This document shows, piece by piece, positions 43,587 through 51,518 of a stretch of DNA of 64,000 nt (within the stretch, counting starts at the first letter, position 1; every line of letters starts with the position of its first letter). The notes under the pieces are model-generated. The model did not search any database and was not told where the DNA came from. It worked only from the letters and a program-made list of their open reading frames with translations. A program made the position numbers and the translations under genes. The DNA is taken from the IMG/VR virus record IMGVR_UViG_3300050821_001527, positions 62,001 through 126,000 of that record; one strand, written 5' to 3'. This DNA comes from a virus.

Positions 43587-46166
43587 ATGGATAATAAATT
43601 TGGTTACGAAGAATCTCTGGAAGCCTCGATTTCTTACTTTAACGGCGATGAACTGGCCGCGAAAGTCTTTCTCGACAAATACGCCCTGAAAAACGAGCAG
43701 TCCGAAATCTTGGAGAAGTCGCCGTATATGATGCACAGCAGACTGGCGAAGGAGTTTGCCCGCATCGAGAAAAACAAATTCAAGGTCGCCCTCACCGAAG
43801 CTGAAATATTTTCGTTCTTCGACAGGTTCAAATACATCGTCCCTCAAGGGTCGCCGATGTTCGGCATCGGTAACAATTTCCAAATCATTTCGCTGTCCAA
43901 CTGCTACGTTGTGGAAACGCCGAGTGACAGCATCGGCGGCATTCTAAAGACCGACCAGCAGCTTGCTCAGATTTCCAAGCGCAGGGGCGGCAATGGAGCA
44001 TCACTCAATTCACTTCGCCCTTCCGGTGCGCCGACCAAAAACTCCTCCCGTTCTTCAACCGGAGTTCCGTCTTTCGCAGAAAGATACTCCAACACGATTC
44101 GTGAGATTGGACAGTCTGGTCGTCGTGGAGCCTTGATGCTTACCTTGTCAGTTCATCACCCGGACTGCTGCAAGATTGACGACGCCCAATGGGAATCTCC
44201 TAAGAAAATCGTTCTCAAGGGTGACGCCGAAAAACAGGAGCGCGACATTGTTACCGACTCCCGATTCTACGACGAGAACAACGTTGACTTTTGCTCAATG
44301 AAGTTAAACAGAAAGAAAGTCACGGGAGCAAATATCTCCATCCAGCTTTCGGACGAGTTTCTCAACGCCGTTAAGAAGGGCACAAAATACGAGCAGCGTT
44401 TCCCTCTCGACTATAAGGAGAAGGGTGTCAAGCCGATGGTATCGAAGATGGTTGACGCCCGCAAGGTGTGGCAAAAAATCATTCATTGCGCGTGGCAGTC
44501 TGCCGAACCCGGATTGCTTTTTTGGGATTTGATTAGACAGTTCAACGCGGTTGACTGCTATGCAAAACATGGGTTCGCCACGGAGTCCACAAACCCTTGT
44601 TCCGAATTGCCGCTCTGCATACTCGACTCTTGCAGGCTGATGGTGCAGAACCTATACTCTTACGTTCTCCATCCGTTTTCCAAAGACGCAAGGTTTGACT
44701 ACGACTTGTTCTACGCCCACGCGAAAATCTCGCAGAGGCTCATGGATGATTTGATTGACCTTGAACTCGAAAAGATTTATCAGATTATCGCCAAAATCAA
44801 GTCAGACCCGGAACCCGAAGAAATCAAGAGAGAAGAACTGACGCTGTGGGAAAAGATAGCTGAGAAATGTTCCTCTGGTCGAAGGACTGGGCTTGGCGTT
44901 ACTGGTGAAGGCGATGCCATTGCCGCCGTAGGTCTGAAATACGGTTCCGACGAAAGCATTAAGTTCGTGGAAAAAATCCACAAGACTCAGAAACTTGCCT
45001 CATTCGATTCGTCCTGTGAAATGGCCCAAGAGATTGGGGCTTTCCCTGTTTGGGATTGGGAATTGGAAAAGGATTCGGCGTTTCTTCTTCAAATCAAAAA
45101 GGAGGATGAAGCTCTTTATGAGCGCATCAAGAAATACGGACGCCGTAATATTGCGAACCTGACGATTGCCCCTGCGGGAACAGTTAGCATTATGACGCAG
45201 ACTACTTCCGGCGTAGAGCCGTTGTTCGACATTAAGCCATACGAACGCCGCAAGAAAATCAACCCCAACGACAGTTCCTCTAGGGTGGACTTCACCGATA
45301 CTAACGGAGACAAGTGGCAGAAGTTCGAGGTTAAACATCCCAAGCTCCAAATATGGATGGATGTAACCGGGGAGAAGGACTGGAAGAAGTCCCCTTGGTA
45401 TGGTTCCTGCGCTCCTGATATTGACTGGAAGCAGCGCGTCAAACTGCAAGCCGCCGCGCAGAGGCACATTGACCACGCCATTAGCAGCACCATCAATCTC
45501 CCGGCAGAAGTCACCGAAGAAAAGGTAGCCGAGATTTATCTTGAGGCTTGGGAGAGTGGGTGCAAGGGGATTACGGTTTATCGTGAAGGATGCCGTAGTG
45601 GAGTCCTTATCCGCAAGGACAAGGAAGAAGGCCCGAAGATTACCAAGACCGTAGCTCCTAAAAGGCCAAAGAGTCTGGAAGGAAAGCTTCACTTCTTCAA
45701 TTTCCGTGGCGACAAGTATTTCGTTGCCGTGGGGTTATTGGGTGGAACACCGTATGAAATCTTCACCGGATTCAACAGCGAGAAAAAGCGCGACTTTATC
45801 CCGAAAGACTGTAATACTGGGCAAATCAAAAAGCACCGCAGAGGGCATTATGTATTCGAGTCCGCAACGGATGGCGAGACGTATGCTCTTAACAATGGTC
45901 ACTCCGACGACAACGCCGACGCTTTGACCCGCATGATTTCTTGCAGTCTTCGCCACGGCAGCGACATTGCCTTCGTCATTCACCAGCTTGAAAAAACTTC
46001 CGGCGACTTGTCCTCGTTCTCGAAGTGCTTGGCTAGAACGCTAAAGTGCTACGTCGAAAACGGTAAAGAGGTTTCCGGCGAAGAATGTTCGGAATGCGGA
46101 AGCAAGCTCCACAGGGAGAACGGCTGCATTATTTGCAAGAACTGCGGAAACTCAAAATGTGGATAA
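43587..46166 (+). CDS. nrdJ: Class II (B12-dependent) ribonucleotide reductase
   Basis: 859 residues. PMFGIGNNFQIISLSNCYV (first active-site Cys), KRRGGNGASLNSLRP (loop), SGRRGALMLTL, TNPCSELPLCILDSC (thiyl-radical Cys and Glu), NLTIAPAGTVSIMTQT, and a C-terminal zinc ribbon (CSECGSKL...GCIICKNCGNSKC). The NrdJ family makes dNTPs from NTPs using adenosylcobalamin and needs no oxygen or NrdB; no ATP cone is evident at the N-terminus. A phage dNTP supply matches the replication operon. The promoter is leaderless. Confidence 0.92.
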   Translation: MDNKFGYEESLEASISYFNGDELAAKVFLDKYALKNEQSEILEKSPYMMHSRLAKEFARIEKNKFKVALTEAEIFSFFDRFKYIVPQGSPMFGIGNNFQIISLSNCYVVETPSDSIGGILKTDQQLAQISKRRGGNGASLNSLRPSGAPTKNSSRSSTGVPSFAERYSNTIREIGQSGRRGALMLTLSVHHPDCCKIDDAQWESPKKIVLKGDAEKQERDIVTDSRFYDENNVDFCSMKLNRKKVTGANISIQLSDEFLNAVKKGTKYEQRFPLDYKEKGVKPMVSKMVDARKVWQKIIHCAWQSAEPGLLFWDLIRQFNAVDCYAKHGFATESTNPCSELPLCILDSCRLMVQNLYSYVLHPFSKDARFDYDLFYAHAKISQRLMDDLIDLELEKIYQIIAKIKSDPEPEEIKREELTLWEKIAEKCSSGRRTGLGVTGEGDAIAAVGLKYGSDESIKFVEKIHKTQKLASFDSSCEMAQEIGAFPVWDWELEKDSAFLLQIKKEDEALYERIKKYGRRNIANLTIAPAGTVSIMTQTTSGVEPLFDIKPYERRKKINPNDSSSRVDFTDTNGDKWQKFEVKHPKLQIWMDVTGEKDWKKSPWYGSCAPDIDWKQRVKLQAAAQRHIDHAISSTINLPAEVTEEKVAEIYLEAWESGCKGITVYREGCRSGVLIRKDKEEGPKITKTVAPKRPKSLEGKLHFFNFRGDKYFVAVGLLGGTPYEIFTGFNSEKKRDFIPKDCNTGQIKKHRRGHYVFESATDGETYALNNGHSDDNADALTRMISCSLRHGSDIAFVIHQLEKTSGDLSSFSKCLARTLKCYVENGKEVSGEECSECGSKLHRENGCIICKNCGNSKCG

Positions 46167-46168
46167 TT

Positions 46169-46372
46169 ATGGACGAGCAACTTACATTTCCCTTCGATAA
46201 AAAGGTATTCGCCACGCAATTCCTTAGTGGGCTTGATATAAAATGCAATTTATCGAAAGCACTTGGCAAGGCTTACTGCCCCAAATGCGTCATCAGGCAG
46301 GTAGGAACCTGTAGTTGCCGTTTCTGCATGATTTGCCCAAAGTGCGGCGGGCACATGGAAGAAATTACTTGA
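46169..46372 (+). CDS. Small zinc-ribbon protein
   Basis: 67 residues from ATG 46169 (the frame opens further upstream inside nrdJ; a start at 46157 would overlap its stop). CPKC, CSC, C and CPKCGG pairs near residues 35-65 imply a zinc ribbon. Two nt after nrdJ. Role unknown; redox support of NrdJ is only a guess from position. Confidence 0.55.
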   Translation: MDEQLTFPFDKKVFATQFLSGLDIKCNLSKALGKAYCPKCVIRQVGTCSCRFCMICPKCGGHMEEIT

Positions 46373-46396
46373 CTTAAACCGCAATCCGTGTAGAAT
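46369..46396 (+). promoter_or_regulatory. Promoter of gene 46402, leaderless
   Basis: TTGACT (46369-46374), 16-nt spacer, TAGAAT (46391-46396), 5 nt, ATG at 46402. The expected start site is the A of ATG. Confidence 0.7.
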
Positions 46397-46401
46397 AGTA
46401 T

Positions 46402-46602
46402 ATGAAGAAGTCATTTGATTACGCCATCGGCGAGACAGTGGAATGGAACGGCATGACGTTGGTAAAGACCGTTCAAGGCACGGGTGAATTGACCAACCAA
46501 GAATCGGAAGAAATTTGGAAGTGCAAGAAGTCGGGGAAGAAGTATTCCCCCGCACTCCGATTCGAGCAGGGGTTGAGTGGCCCTGACTTCGAGAGTTACT
46601 AA
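46402..46602 (+). CDS. Small unknown protein
   Basis: 66 residues, no recognised family. Short beta strands then a Lys/Ser-rich region with a single Cys (WKCKKSG). Own leaderless promoter, tmRNA follows 15 nt after its stop. Function unknown. Confidence 0.55.
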   Translation: MKKSFDYAIGETVEWNGMTLVKTVQGTGELTNQESEEIWKCKKSGKKYSPALRFEQGLSGPDFESY

Positions 46603-46617
46603 TTTGTTCTTTGTAAT

Positions 46618-47001
46618 GGGGACGTAATGGTTTCGACATTTATTGTTGAAAGCCGAACGCAAGCACGGGATGATTGTTGGCCCGTTAAAAATTCAATCAA
46701 AACATAAATGCTAACAAAGTAGCACTTAGAAATGCAGTTGACTGCGGAGTAGTTCGCGGTTTTGCAGCATTTGCGATGGCTTAATGCCGTCCCGTCCACC
46801 ACTCCGATTCTCGCTACGAGTGAATGGGCGTAAAAACAGCGGGAAAAAACCCTAGAGCCGGTTCGAGGGTAACGGAACCGGATATTGATGGTGAGTTTTG
46901 CTGCCAGTGTAGCCAATCAAGAATATCAAAGGCTGATAAGCTTGTAGTGTTTTTCTTGCAAACGTAAGTGGACGCGGGTTCAACTCCCGCCGTCTCCACC
47001 A
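46618..47001 (+). ncRNA. ssrA: tmRNA (SsrA), 384 nt with encoded CCA
   Basis: GGGGACG (46618-46624) pairs with CGTCTCC (46991-46997) as the tRNA-like acceptor stem, followed by ACCA. The 3' end carries a normal T-arm with loop TTCAACT and the family's conserved AAGCTTGTAGT stretch. The likely resume codon is GCT near 46709 and the tag would read ANKVALRN... ending ...FAAFAMA before TAA (24 residues, longer than the usual 8-15). Rescues stalled ribosomes; reading frame of the tag is inferred. Confidence 0.85.
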
Positions 47002-47006
47002 TTTTC

Positions 47007-47123
47007 GGGGCTACTGGTCAGACTTGATGAACGAAAGCTAATACCGACAAACCGGATTGCTAGAGAATAGCATTTACGCAGGCCGTCATTGAGGCACGGT
47101 TTAACTCCGTGTAGCTCCACCAA
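47007..47123 (+). tRNA. Unusual 117-nt tRNA-like RNA, identity unresolved
   Basis: GGGGCTA (47007-47013) pairs with TAGCTCC (47113-47119) before ACCA, and CACGG-TTTAACT-CCGTG is a sound T-arm. The middle is about 30 nt longer than a class II tRNA and contains the hairpin TGCTA-GAGAA-TAGCA; I cannot place an anticodon confidently. It abuts the tmRNA. Confidence 0.55.
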
Positions 47124-47504
47124 TTACGCCTGCTGGTTTACTTCGACATTGACTCCCAATGCCTTCAAACGGCTGACGAGAGAATCAACTTCCGCGCTTG
47201 CGGCATCAGCGGCAGTCTTAACGGCTTGTTGGGCGGTTGCTTGAGCAGTCTGGATGGCATCCTTGGCCACCTGAACCGGCTGATACTTTTCCTGAAACTT
47301 GGTCAACTGGTGACTGGCAATGCCGATTAACAGCAGCTTCCAATTCGCCTGAGTCAAATCAGCCCCGCTGGATTCGATAGCCGCCTTCACTTGAGGGAAC
47401 AGCGCGGTCAAGGTCGTGAGCAAAGCAATAACACGGCCCATTGAAATGTTGCCTTCCCCGTCCCCAAGGCCAAGGGTGTGCAGAAAATTCTGGAGTGCTT
47501 TCAT
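47124..47504 (-). CDS. Small membrane/coiled-coil protein, possible holin-like
   Basis: 126 residues: Gly-rich start, a hydrophobic helix (residues about 20-38), a second weaker one near 58, then a long Ala/Gln/Thr helix likely to be coiled coil. Resembles small phage membrane proteins including holin-like ones, without a specific family. Promoter: TTGAAT, 18-nt spacer, TAATAA, 5 nt, ATG. Confidence 0.5.
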   Translation of the reverse strand: MKALQNFLHTLGLGDGEGNISMGRVIALLTTLTALFPQVKAAIESSGADLTQANWKLLLIGIASHQLTKFQEKYQPVQVAKDAIQTAQATAQQAVKTAADAASAEVDSLVSRLKALGVNVEVNQQA

Positions 47505-47543
47505 ACCTTTTATTACACTAAAAGTAAATAAAAATTCAATTTA

Positions 47544-47831
47544 ATGGGTCTATTAGGTATGGAACTTGATAAATCATCGGTGGCCGAGAAGGATATATTT
47601 AACACCTTGCTCGCGCTGAAAAGTGTGACGTTTTTGGAGGAAGAATCCGCAAAGCTTCTCCGAAAGATGGACAGGCTTGAAGTGAGGCGTTCACTGAGCC
47701 GAGATTATGCGGAAAGGGAGCGTCTCTTGGCGCAGATAGAATCCCACCTACCCCAGTTGAGAGTCCTCAAGGCCAGATGTGACGTGGAGTATAGAAATAT
47801 TACCAACCTGTCTCGCCGCAAGATACAATAG
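47544..47831 (+). CDS. Small coiled-coil protein
   Basis: 95 residues, almost entirely helical with heptad-like Leu spacing (about 20-80), highly charged. First of a rightward set of tiny genes (47544-48439). No family recognised. Confidence 0.5.
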   Translation: MGLLGMELDKSSVAEKDIFNTLLALKSVTFLEEESAKLLRKMDRLEVRRSLSRDYAERERLLAQIESHLPQLRVLKARCDVEYRNITNLSRRKIQ

Positions 47832-47833
47832 TC

Positions 47834-47977
47834 GTGAAAGACTATATTCTGGTTCTTGAAAAGAAAAAGCGTTACCAATACGGAGCCTTCCCCCGCACGA
47901 AGGCCGGTAGGGAGAACGCGAAGAAATACGTGAAGAAGCTTAAAAAGGAACACAATATGGACTTCGTTTTGAAGTAA
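47834..47977 (+). CDS. 47-residue basic protein, GTG start
   Basis: GTG at 47834, 2 nt after the previous stop, gives a 47-residue Lys/Tyr-rich protein (KDYILVLEKKKRYQYG...VKKLKKEH...). Its close packing with neighbours (next ATG 1 nt after its stop) supports translation. Probably nucleic-acid or anion binding by charge; function unknown. Confidence 0.5.
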   Translation: MKDYILVLEKKKRYQYGAFPRTKAGRENAKKYVKKLKKEHNMDFVLK

Positions 47978-47978
47978 C

Positions 47979-48164
47979 ATGAAAGACCTTGACGACATTA
48001 TTGCCCTTTTGAACGACATCATTCTGGTAAGCCGCGTCCAAGATGCGAAGCTTGACCCCATGAGGCCGGGGGAGGGTTTCGTGACTTTTCATATCAAGCT
48101 GGTGCGAGACAGATTACAGGAGATGAACGCCGGTTCGGGCAATCAGGAGACGAAAACATGCTAA
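47979..48164 (+). CDS. Small acidic helical protein
   Basis: 61 residues. DLDDIIALLNDIILVSRVQ forms a hydrophobic helix, then a short beta segment and polar tail. Overlaps the next gene by 7 nt. Unknown. Confidence 0.45.
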   Translation: MKDLDDIIALLNDIILVSRVQDAKLDPMRPGEGFVTFHIKLVRDRLQEMNAGSGNQETKTC

Positions 48165-48439
48165 CGGTTGGGGTAATCAGGGAGTTGAATTTCATGTCAG
48201 AGTTGACCAGCCTGCCGCTCAAGGCGGATTTGTGCCTTTCTGACGTTTTGTGCCTGACGGTCAATATATCGAATAAAATTCTGACCGTCCATCACGAAGG
48301 GGAACTCATTTGGGAGGAGTCCTTGGATGATGAATTTGGGAACTTTGGCATCGAATCCTGCCACCGTATCGCTCAAATTCTGCAAGCCAAACACTCCAAA
48401 AGTGACTATAAACACCTGATTTACAGAGAAAAATCTTGA
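48158..48439 (+). CDS. Small unknown protein
   Basis: 93 residues, mixed alpha/beta, two Cys near residue 28-32. Last of the tiny gene run before the ECF-like sigma gene. No family recognised. Confidence 0.45.
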   Translation: MLTVGVIRELNFMSELTSLPLKADLCLSDVLCLTVNISNKILTVHHEGELIWEESLDDEFGNFGIESCHRIAQILQAKHSKSDYKHLIYREKS

Positions 48440-48465
48440 CCGTAACGGAAAACTCGTATATGCTG
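48438..48465 (+). promoter_or_regulatory. Promoter of ECF-like sigma gene
   Basis: TTGACC, 17-nt spacer, TATGCT, then 9 nt and ATG at 48474; it overlaps the previous gene's stop. Predicted leader about 2-3 nt. Confidence 0.55.
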
Positions 48466-48473
48466 GTATTACG

Positions 48474-49061
48474 ATGTCGTGTGAAAAAACTCTGATTGAA
48501 AGAATCCAGACTGGGAAAGATGAAAAAGCGTTTGAAGAACTTATGGAGTTACATAGGGAAAGAACGCTTGGCTCCATAAAAAGCCAATGCCGTTTCTCTC
48601 CGGTTGACCCAAATGAAGTCTGGAATATCGCGCTCGTCAAGGTCTGGAACTCAATCGGGGCTTTTCGAGGCGACAGCAAATTCAGCACATGGCTGTATCA
48701 TATTGTCCGAAACGTCATTTATAATGAGTGGGCCAAACTGAATCGAATTTCCCGCAACGAGGTTCATCTTGAAAATATTGACACTCAGACCAGCGAATTT
48801 TCCACGTCAGAAACCCCGTTGTCAACAATTTCCAAGGAGGAATTTCAAGCCGAACTGGGTAATAGAATTTGCGGGTTGAAAATGGAGTTGGGGGAAAAGC
48901 ACAGGAAGGTTTTTGAATTAGTGTTTGAACAGGGCAAGTCTTACTCCGAAGTCGCGCAGTTGCTTGATTGCCCGCGTGGAACCGTAATGAGTCGAGTCTT
49001 TGCTGTCAGGAGAAAACTCCAAGCCGCCCTTGAAAAATATGAACATATTACAGCTAACTAA
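48474..49061 (+). CDS. ECF-type RNA polymerase sigma factor
   Basis: 195 residues. Region 2: EVWNIALVKVWNSIGAFRGDSKFSTWLYHIVRNVIYNEW, with the F(R)GDSKFSTWLY core typical of ECF sigmas. Region 4: LVFEQGKSYSEVAQLLDCPRGTVMSRVFAVRRKL helix-turn-helix. A second phage sigma in addition to 41468-42067; together they could serve different expression phases. Confidence 0.88.
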   Translation: MSCEKTLIERIQTGKDEKAFEELMELHRERTLGSIKSQCRFSPVDPNEVWNIALVKVWNSIGAFRGDSKFSTWLYHIVRNVIYNEWAKLNRISRNEVHLENIDTQTSEFSTSETPLSTISKEEFQAELGNRICGLKMELGEKHRKVFELVFEQGKSYSEVAQLLDCPRGTVMSRVFAVRRKLQAALEKYEHITAN

Positions 49062-49587
49062 CAGCCCCAGCCGAATCGTGGTTGATTACGCGCTTCCCAA
49101 TCTTCCCGAGGAAGTCAAGGCTGCGGTTGCCGCCCCGGAATACTGCTTCTATGTCATGGGGTTCTTGGAGGCGAATACTATGTATGATTTCTCCGCTCAA
49201 CAGCTTTACAAGAAAAAAAAGGACGGCATCGAGGCCACGTATCACACCGGGATAATATTCTTCGGCGACACGTTCTACCTTGAAGGAGCCAAAGACCTGA
49301 ACCTTATCTACCGCGCTGTTTTTCACAAGGGAGTCCTTGAAGAAATTGAATTGCATTCGGCGGAATGGTATGACAATTCGGAACGAAAGCGCACGATGAA
49401 AAAGGTCATCGCCCGAATCGAGAACAAGGGCAAGCTGGAAAAGAACTGTCTCTATCGCTGGCTCTACGTTCCCTATAAGGTTTGCGCGGACGTTGTGCTG
49501 AAACTTGTCAGAACCTTGTTGTTCCTGATTTTTAGCTGGATTGATTATGGGTTTCTGTGGCTGCACAATCTTTTGACTCCGCTGTGA
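49039..49587 (+). CDS. Unknown protein with C-terminal membrane segment
   Basis: About 182 residues from ATG 49039, overlapping the sigma gene by 23 nt. A soluble alpha/beta domain (FYVMGFLEANTMYDF, GIIFFGDTFYLEG) is followed by basic residues and a C-terminal hydrophobic stretch (VLKLVRTLLFLIFSWIDYGFLWLHNLL), a probable membrane anchor. An anti-sigma role is conceivable from overlap with the sigma gene and the anchor but nothing in sequence proves it. Confidence 0.55.
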   Translation: MNILQLTNSPSRIVVDYALPNLPEEVKAAVAAPEYCFYVMGFLEANTMYDFSAQQLYKKKKDGIEATYHTGIIFFGDTFYLEGAKDLNLIYRAVFHKGVLEEIELHSAEWYDNSERKRTMKKVIARIENKGKLEKNCLYRWLYVPYKVCADVVLKLVRTLLFLIFSWIDYGFLWLHNLLTPL

Positions 49588-49600
49588 AAATCCGTATGAT
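49573..49600 (+). promoter_or_regulatory. Promoter of gene 49606, leaderless
   Basis: TTGACT (49573-49578), 16-nt spacer, TATGAT (49595-49600), 5 nt, ATG. Confidence 0.65.
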
Positions 49601-49605
49601 AGACT

Positions 49606-49830
49606 ATGGAAACCGCTCCTAAAATTAAACTCGATGAAATGGAAGAATTGAACTGTGGCTCTTGCGGCCATAACCGATTTGTCCAGAAGATTACCATGCG
49701 CCGAATCAGCCCGCTTCAAATGACCGCCCTGACCGGGGGCGCGACGGACGCGAAGATTCAACCCTTCGGAATCATCTGCTGCGACAAGTGCGGAGCCATC
49801 TACGAAGCTCCCAAAATCATCACGAAATAA
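49606..49830 (+). CDS. Small zinc-ribbon protein
   Basis: 74 residues. CGSCGH near residue 17 and CCDKCG near 60 make a split CxxC...CxxC zinc ribbon. Leaderless promoter upstream, TAATAG five nt before the next ATG. Unknown function. Confidence 0.55.
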   Translation: METAPKIKLDEMEELNCGSCGHNRFVQKITMRRISPLQMTALTGGATDAKIQPFGIICCDKCGAIYEAPKIITK

Positions 49831-49854
49831 GGGCAATCTGGTGTAATAGATAGT

Positions 49855-50439
49855 ATGCCCATCCCAACACCTAGAACCGGCGAGCAGCAAAAGGACTTCA
49901 TCAACCGATGTATGTCGGACAAGACCATGATGGGGGATTTTACTCAGAACGACCAGCGTTTCGCCGTGTGCATCAACAAATGGGAAAAGTCGCATCTGAA
50001 AGAAAACTCCACCGCTGGACTCAGCATTGACGCTACCCAGCCCTTCAAAGTCCAGTTTTCCATCGAAGCCTCAACAGGAACCGAGGTACTCGGAAACGTT
50101 CTTACCAACATCATCCAGATGCAGGAACAGTTCCGCCTTTTTCGTTACAACCATAAGGCCAACGCAAGTGTTCTGGCCGCTTACGACAAGATGGACAAGG
50201 AGCTTGGAAGCATGGTTGACTATTTCATTGATACCTTTGGCAAAAGTCTGAAAGACTCCGAAGTCGAAATCAATGTGCTGGATTTCAAAAGCGGCCTTGC
50301 TCGTCAAGCCGTTGCCCGTCAATACAAGGACTACATGGTAAATATTCCCCAATTCCTGTCCGTGGGGTATGCCGAAGTCTTAGCGTTCAGGGATAGGGTC
50401 GTGGATGACCTTAGCGAGCTACAAACACTTTTAAGCGCG
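49855..50439 (+). CDS. Unknown phage protein with QRxAxC N-terminal motif and DUF5856-like C-terminal part
   Basis: 195 residues. First 45 residues: EQQKDFINRCMSDKTM...NDQRFAVCINKWEK, a short motif recurring at the start of phage head or prohead-related proteins. From about residue 80, NIIQMQEQFRLFRYNHKANASVLAAYDKMDKEL resembles DUF5856, a helical ferritin-like family. TAATAG lies 5 nt before ATG. Role unknown; the stop overlaps the next GTG start. Confidence 0.6.
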
Positions 50440-50984
50440 TGAAACTAACCGCAAAGCTTTGCACTATCCTTCTGCTATTTTTGGCCTGCCAGTCTTTCGC
50501 CGGGACAAACTCTTGGTTCACCACGTTTAAGCAAAGGGTTCTTCTCTCCACCAACCAGTTCTATGCCGCGAAGGAGATGACTTATGAAATCACTCCTACG
50601 ATTTCCGCCCCCTCTTTCTTAGGCAAGCCCAATTACACCATTGGTATGTCTATGGAATATGAGTATTGGCAGACCCCAAGCATGGGCACGGGAATGGAAA
50701 TCGGCACCTACGACTACAAGCACTTCGTTGACCATATTTCTGTGATGGAAGATTACCGTATCGTTCCGTTCATTTCCCCGATTTGGAACCGCGTGGCTTT
50801 GGAGGGCAAGATTGCCACCGAACACTTCTTCGTGGACAACTCCCACGACATTGGATTCGGCCTTGGAGTGGACTTTGCTTTCACCAGAAGGATTCGAGGG
50901 GAGTTCGATTTCATGCAGCATTACCGCCTAGATAGCTCGAAAAACGGGGCTACTTTAAGGGTGGGACTGCAATGGGTATTTTAA
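50439..50984 (+). CDS. Outer-membrane beta-barrel-type protein
   Basis: 181 residues with GTG start inside the previous stop. A signal peptide is clear (KLTAKLCTILLLFLACQSFAG, cleavage after the Ala near residue 21). The mature part alternates aromatic/hydrophobic and polar residues and ends in VGLQWVF; a C-terminal Phe is the BamA targeting signal of outer-membrane barrels. A phage-made outer-membrane protein could block superinfection or alter permeability (inference). Confidence 0.7.
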   Translation: MKLTAKLCTILLLFLACQSFAGTNSWFTTFKQRVLLSTNQFYAAKEMTYEITPTISAPSFLGKPNYTIGMSMEYEYWQTPSMGTGMEIGTYDYKHFVDHISVMEDYRIVPFISPIWNRVALEGKIATEHFFVDNSHDIGFGLGVDFAFTRRIRGEFDFMQHYRLDSSKNGATLRVGLQWVF

Positions 50985-51020
50985 TTTGGATTTTGGATAG
51001 GAGGTTGTGTAATATAGGTT

Positions 51021-51518
51021 ATGAAATATTTCAATAAATTCATTCTCGGTTTGGCCTTGGTTGCCTCGCTGTTCCTTGGTGTTGGCTGTGCCACTGGCCC
51101 TCAAATCAACCCAGCCTTGGAACAGGCCGGTATCACCACGGCTGCTGCCGTTGGAACGCAAATCGCCATTACCCCGCCAACGGGTAACGCTGCAAATATC
51201 CCTTATTTCAAGGCCGGGGAAAGCGCCCTGAACGTCCTTTCGGGCGAAACCAACCAGCTTTCCATCGCGGATATTACTGCCGCCTTGGATAAGGCCATCG
51301 GCAACAACCAATATGCGAATCTAATTGCCCCATTGGTTTTGAACATCCTGAACGCTGACTTGCAGAACACTGGCACCAACTCTGTCGTCCAGAACCAGCA
51401 ATTACGCGATGCCTGCGGTTGGATTGCCACGGGTATTGGTGAAGGTTTGGGCAACGCCAATCTGCCACCGGCTTCCGTCGCGCTCAAGTTGAGCCTCGTC
51501 AAGCCGAACAAGAAGTAA
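51021..51518 (+). CDS. Predicted lipoprotein
   Basis: 165 residues. N-terminus KYFNKFILGLALVASLFLGVGC is a lipobox (LGVG|C) signal. The mature part is a soluble helical domain rich in Ala, Asn and Gly. TAATAT ends 5 nt before ATG with TTGGAT 18 nt before it, hence nearly leaderless. Its stop overlaps the patatin start (TAATG), suggesting they act together at the envelope. Confidence 0.75.
   Translation: MKYFNKFILGLALVASLFLGVGCATGPQINPALEQAGITTAAAVGTQIAITPPTGNAANIPYFKAGESALNVLSGETNQLSIADITAALDKAIGNNQYANLIAPLVLNILNADLQNTGTNSVVQNQQLRDACGWIATGIGEGLGNANLPPASVALKLSLVKPNKK

Noticed and set aside
49054-49995. 313-codon leftward ORF
   Set aside because: Antisense shadow of three well-supported rightward genes with their own promoters.
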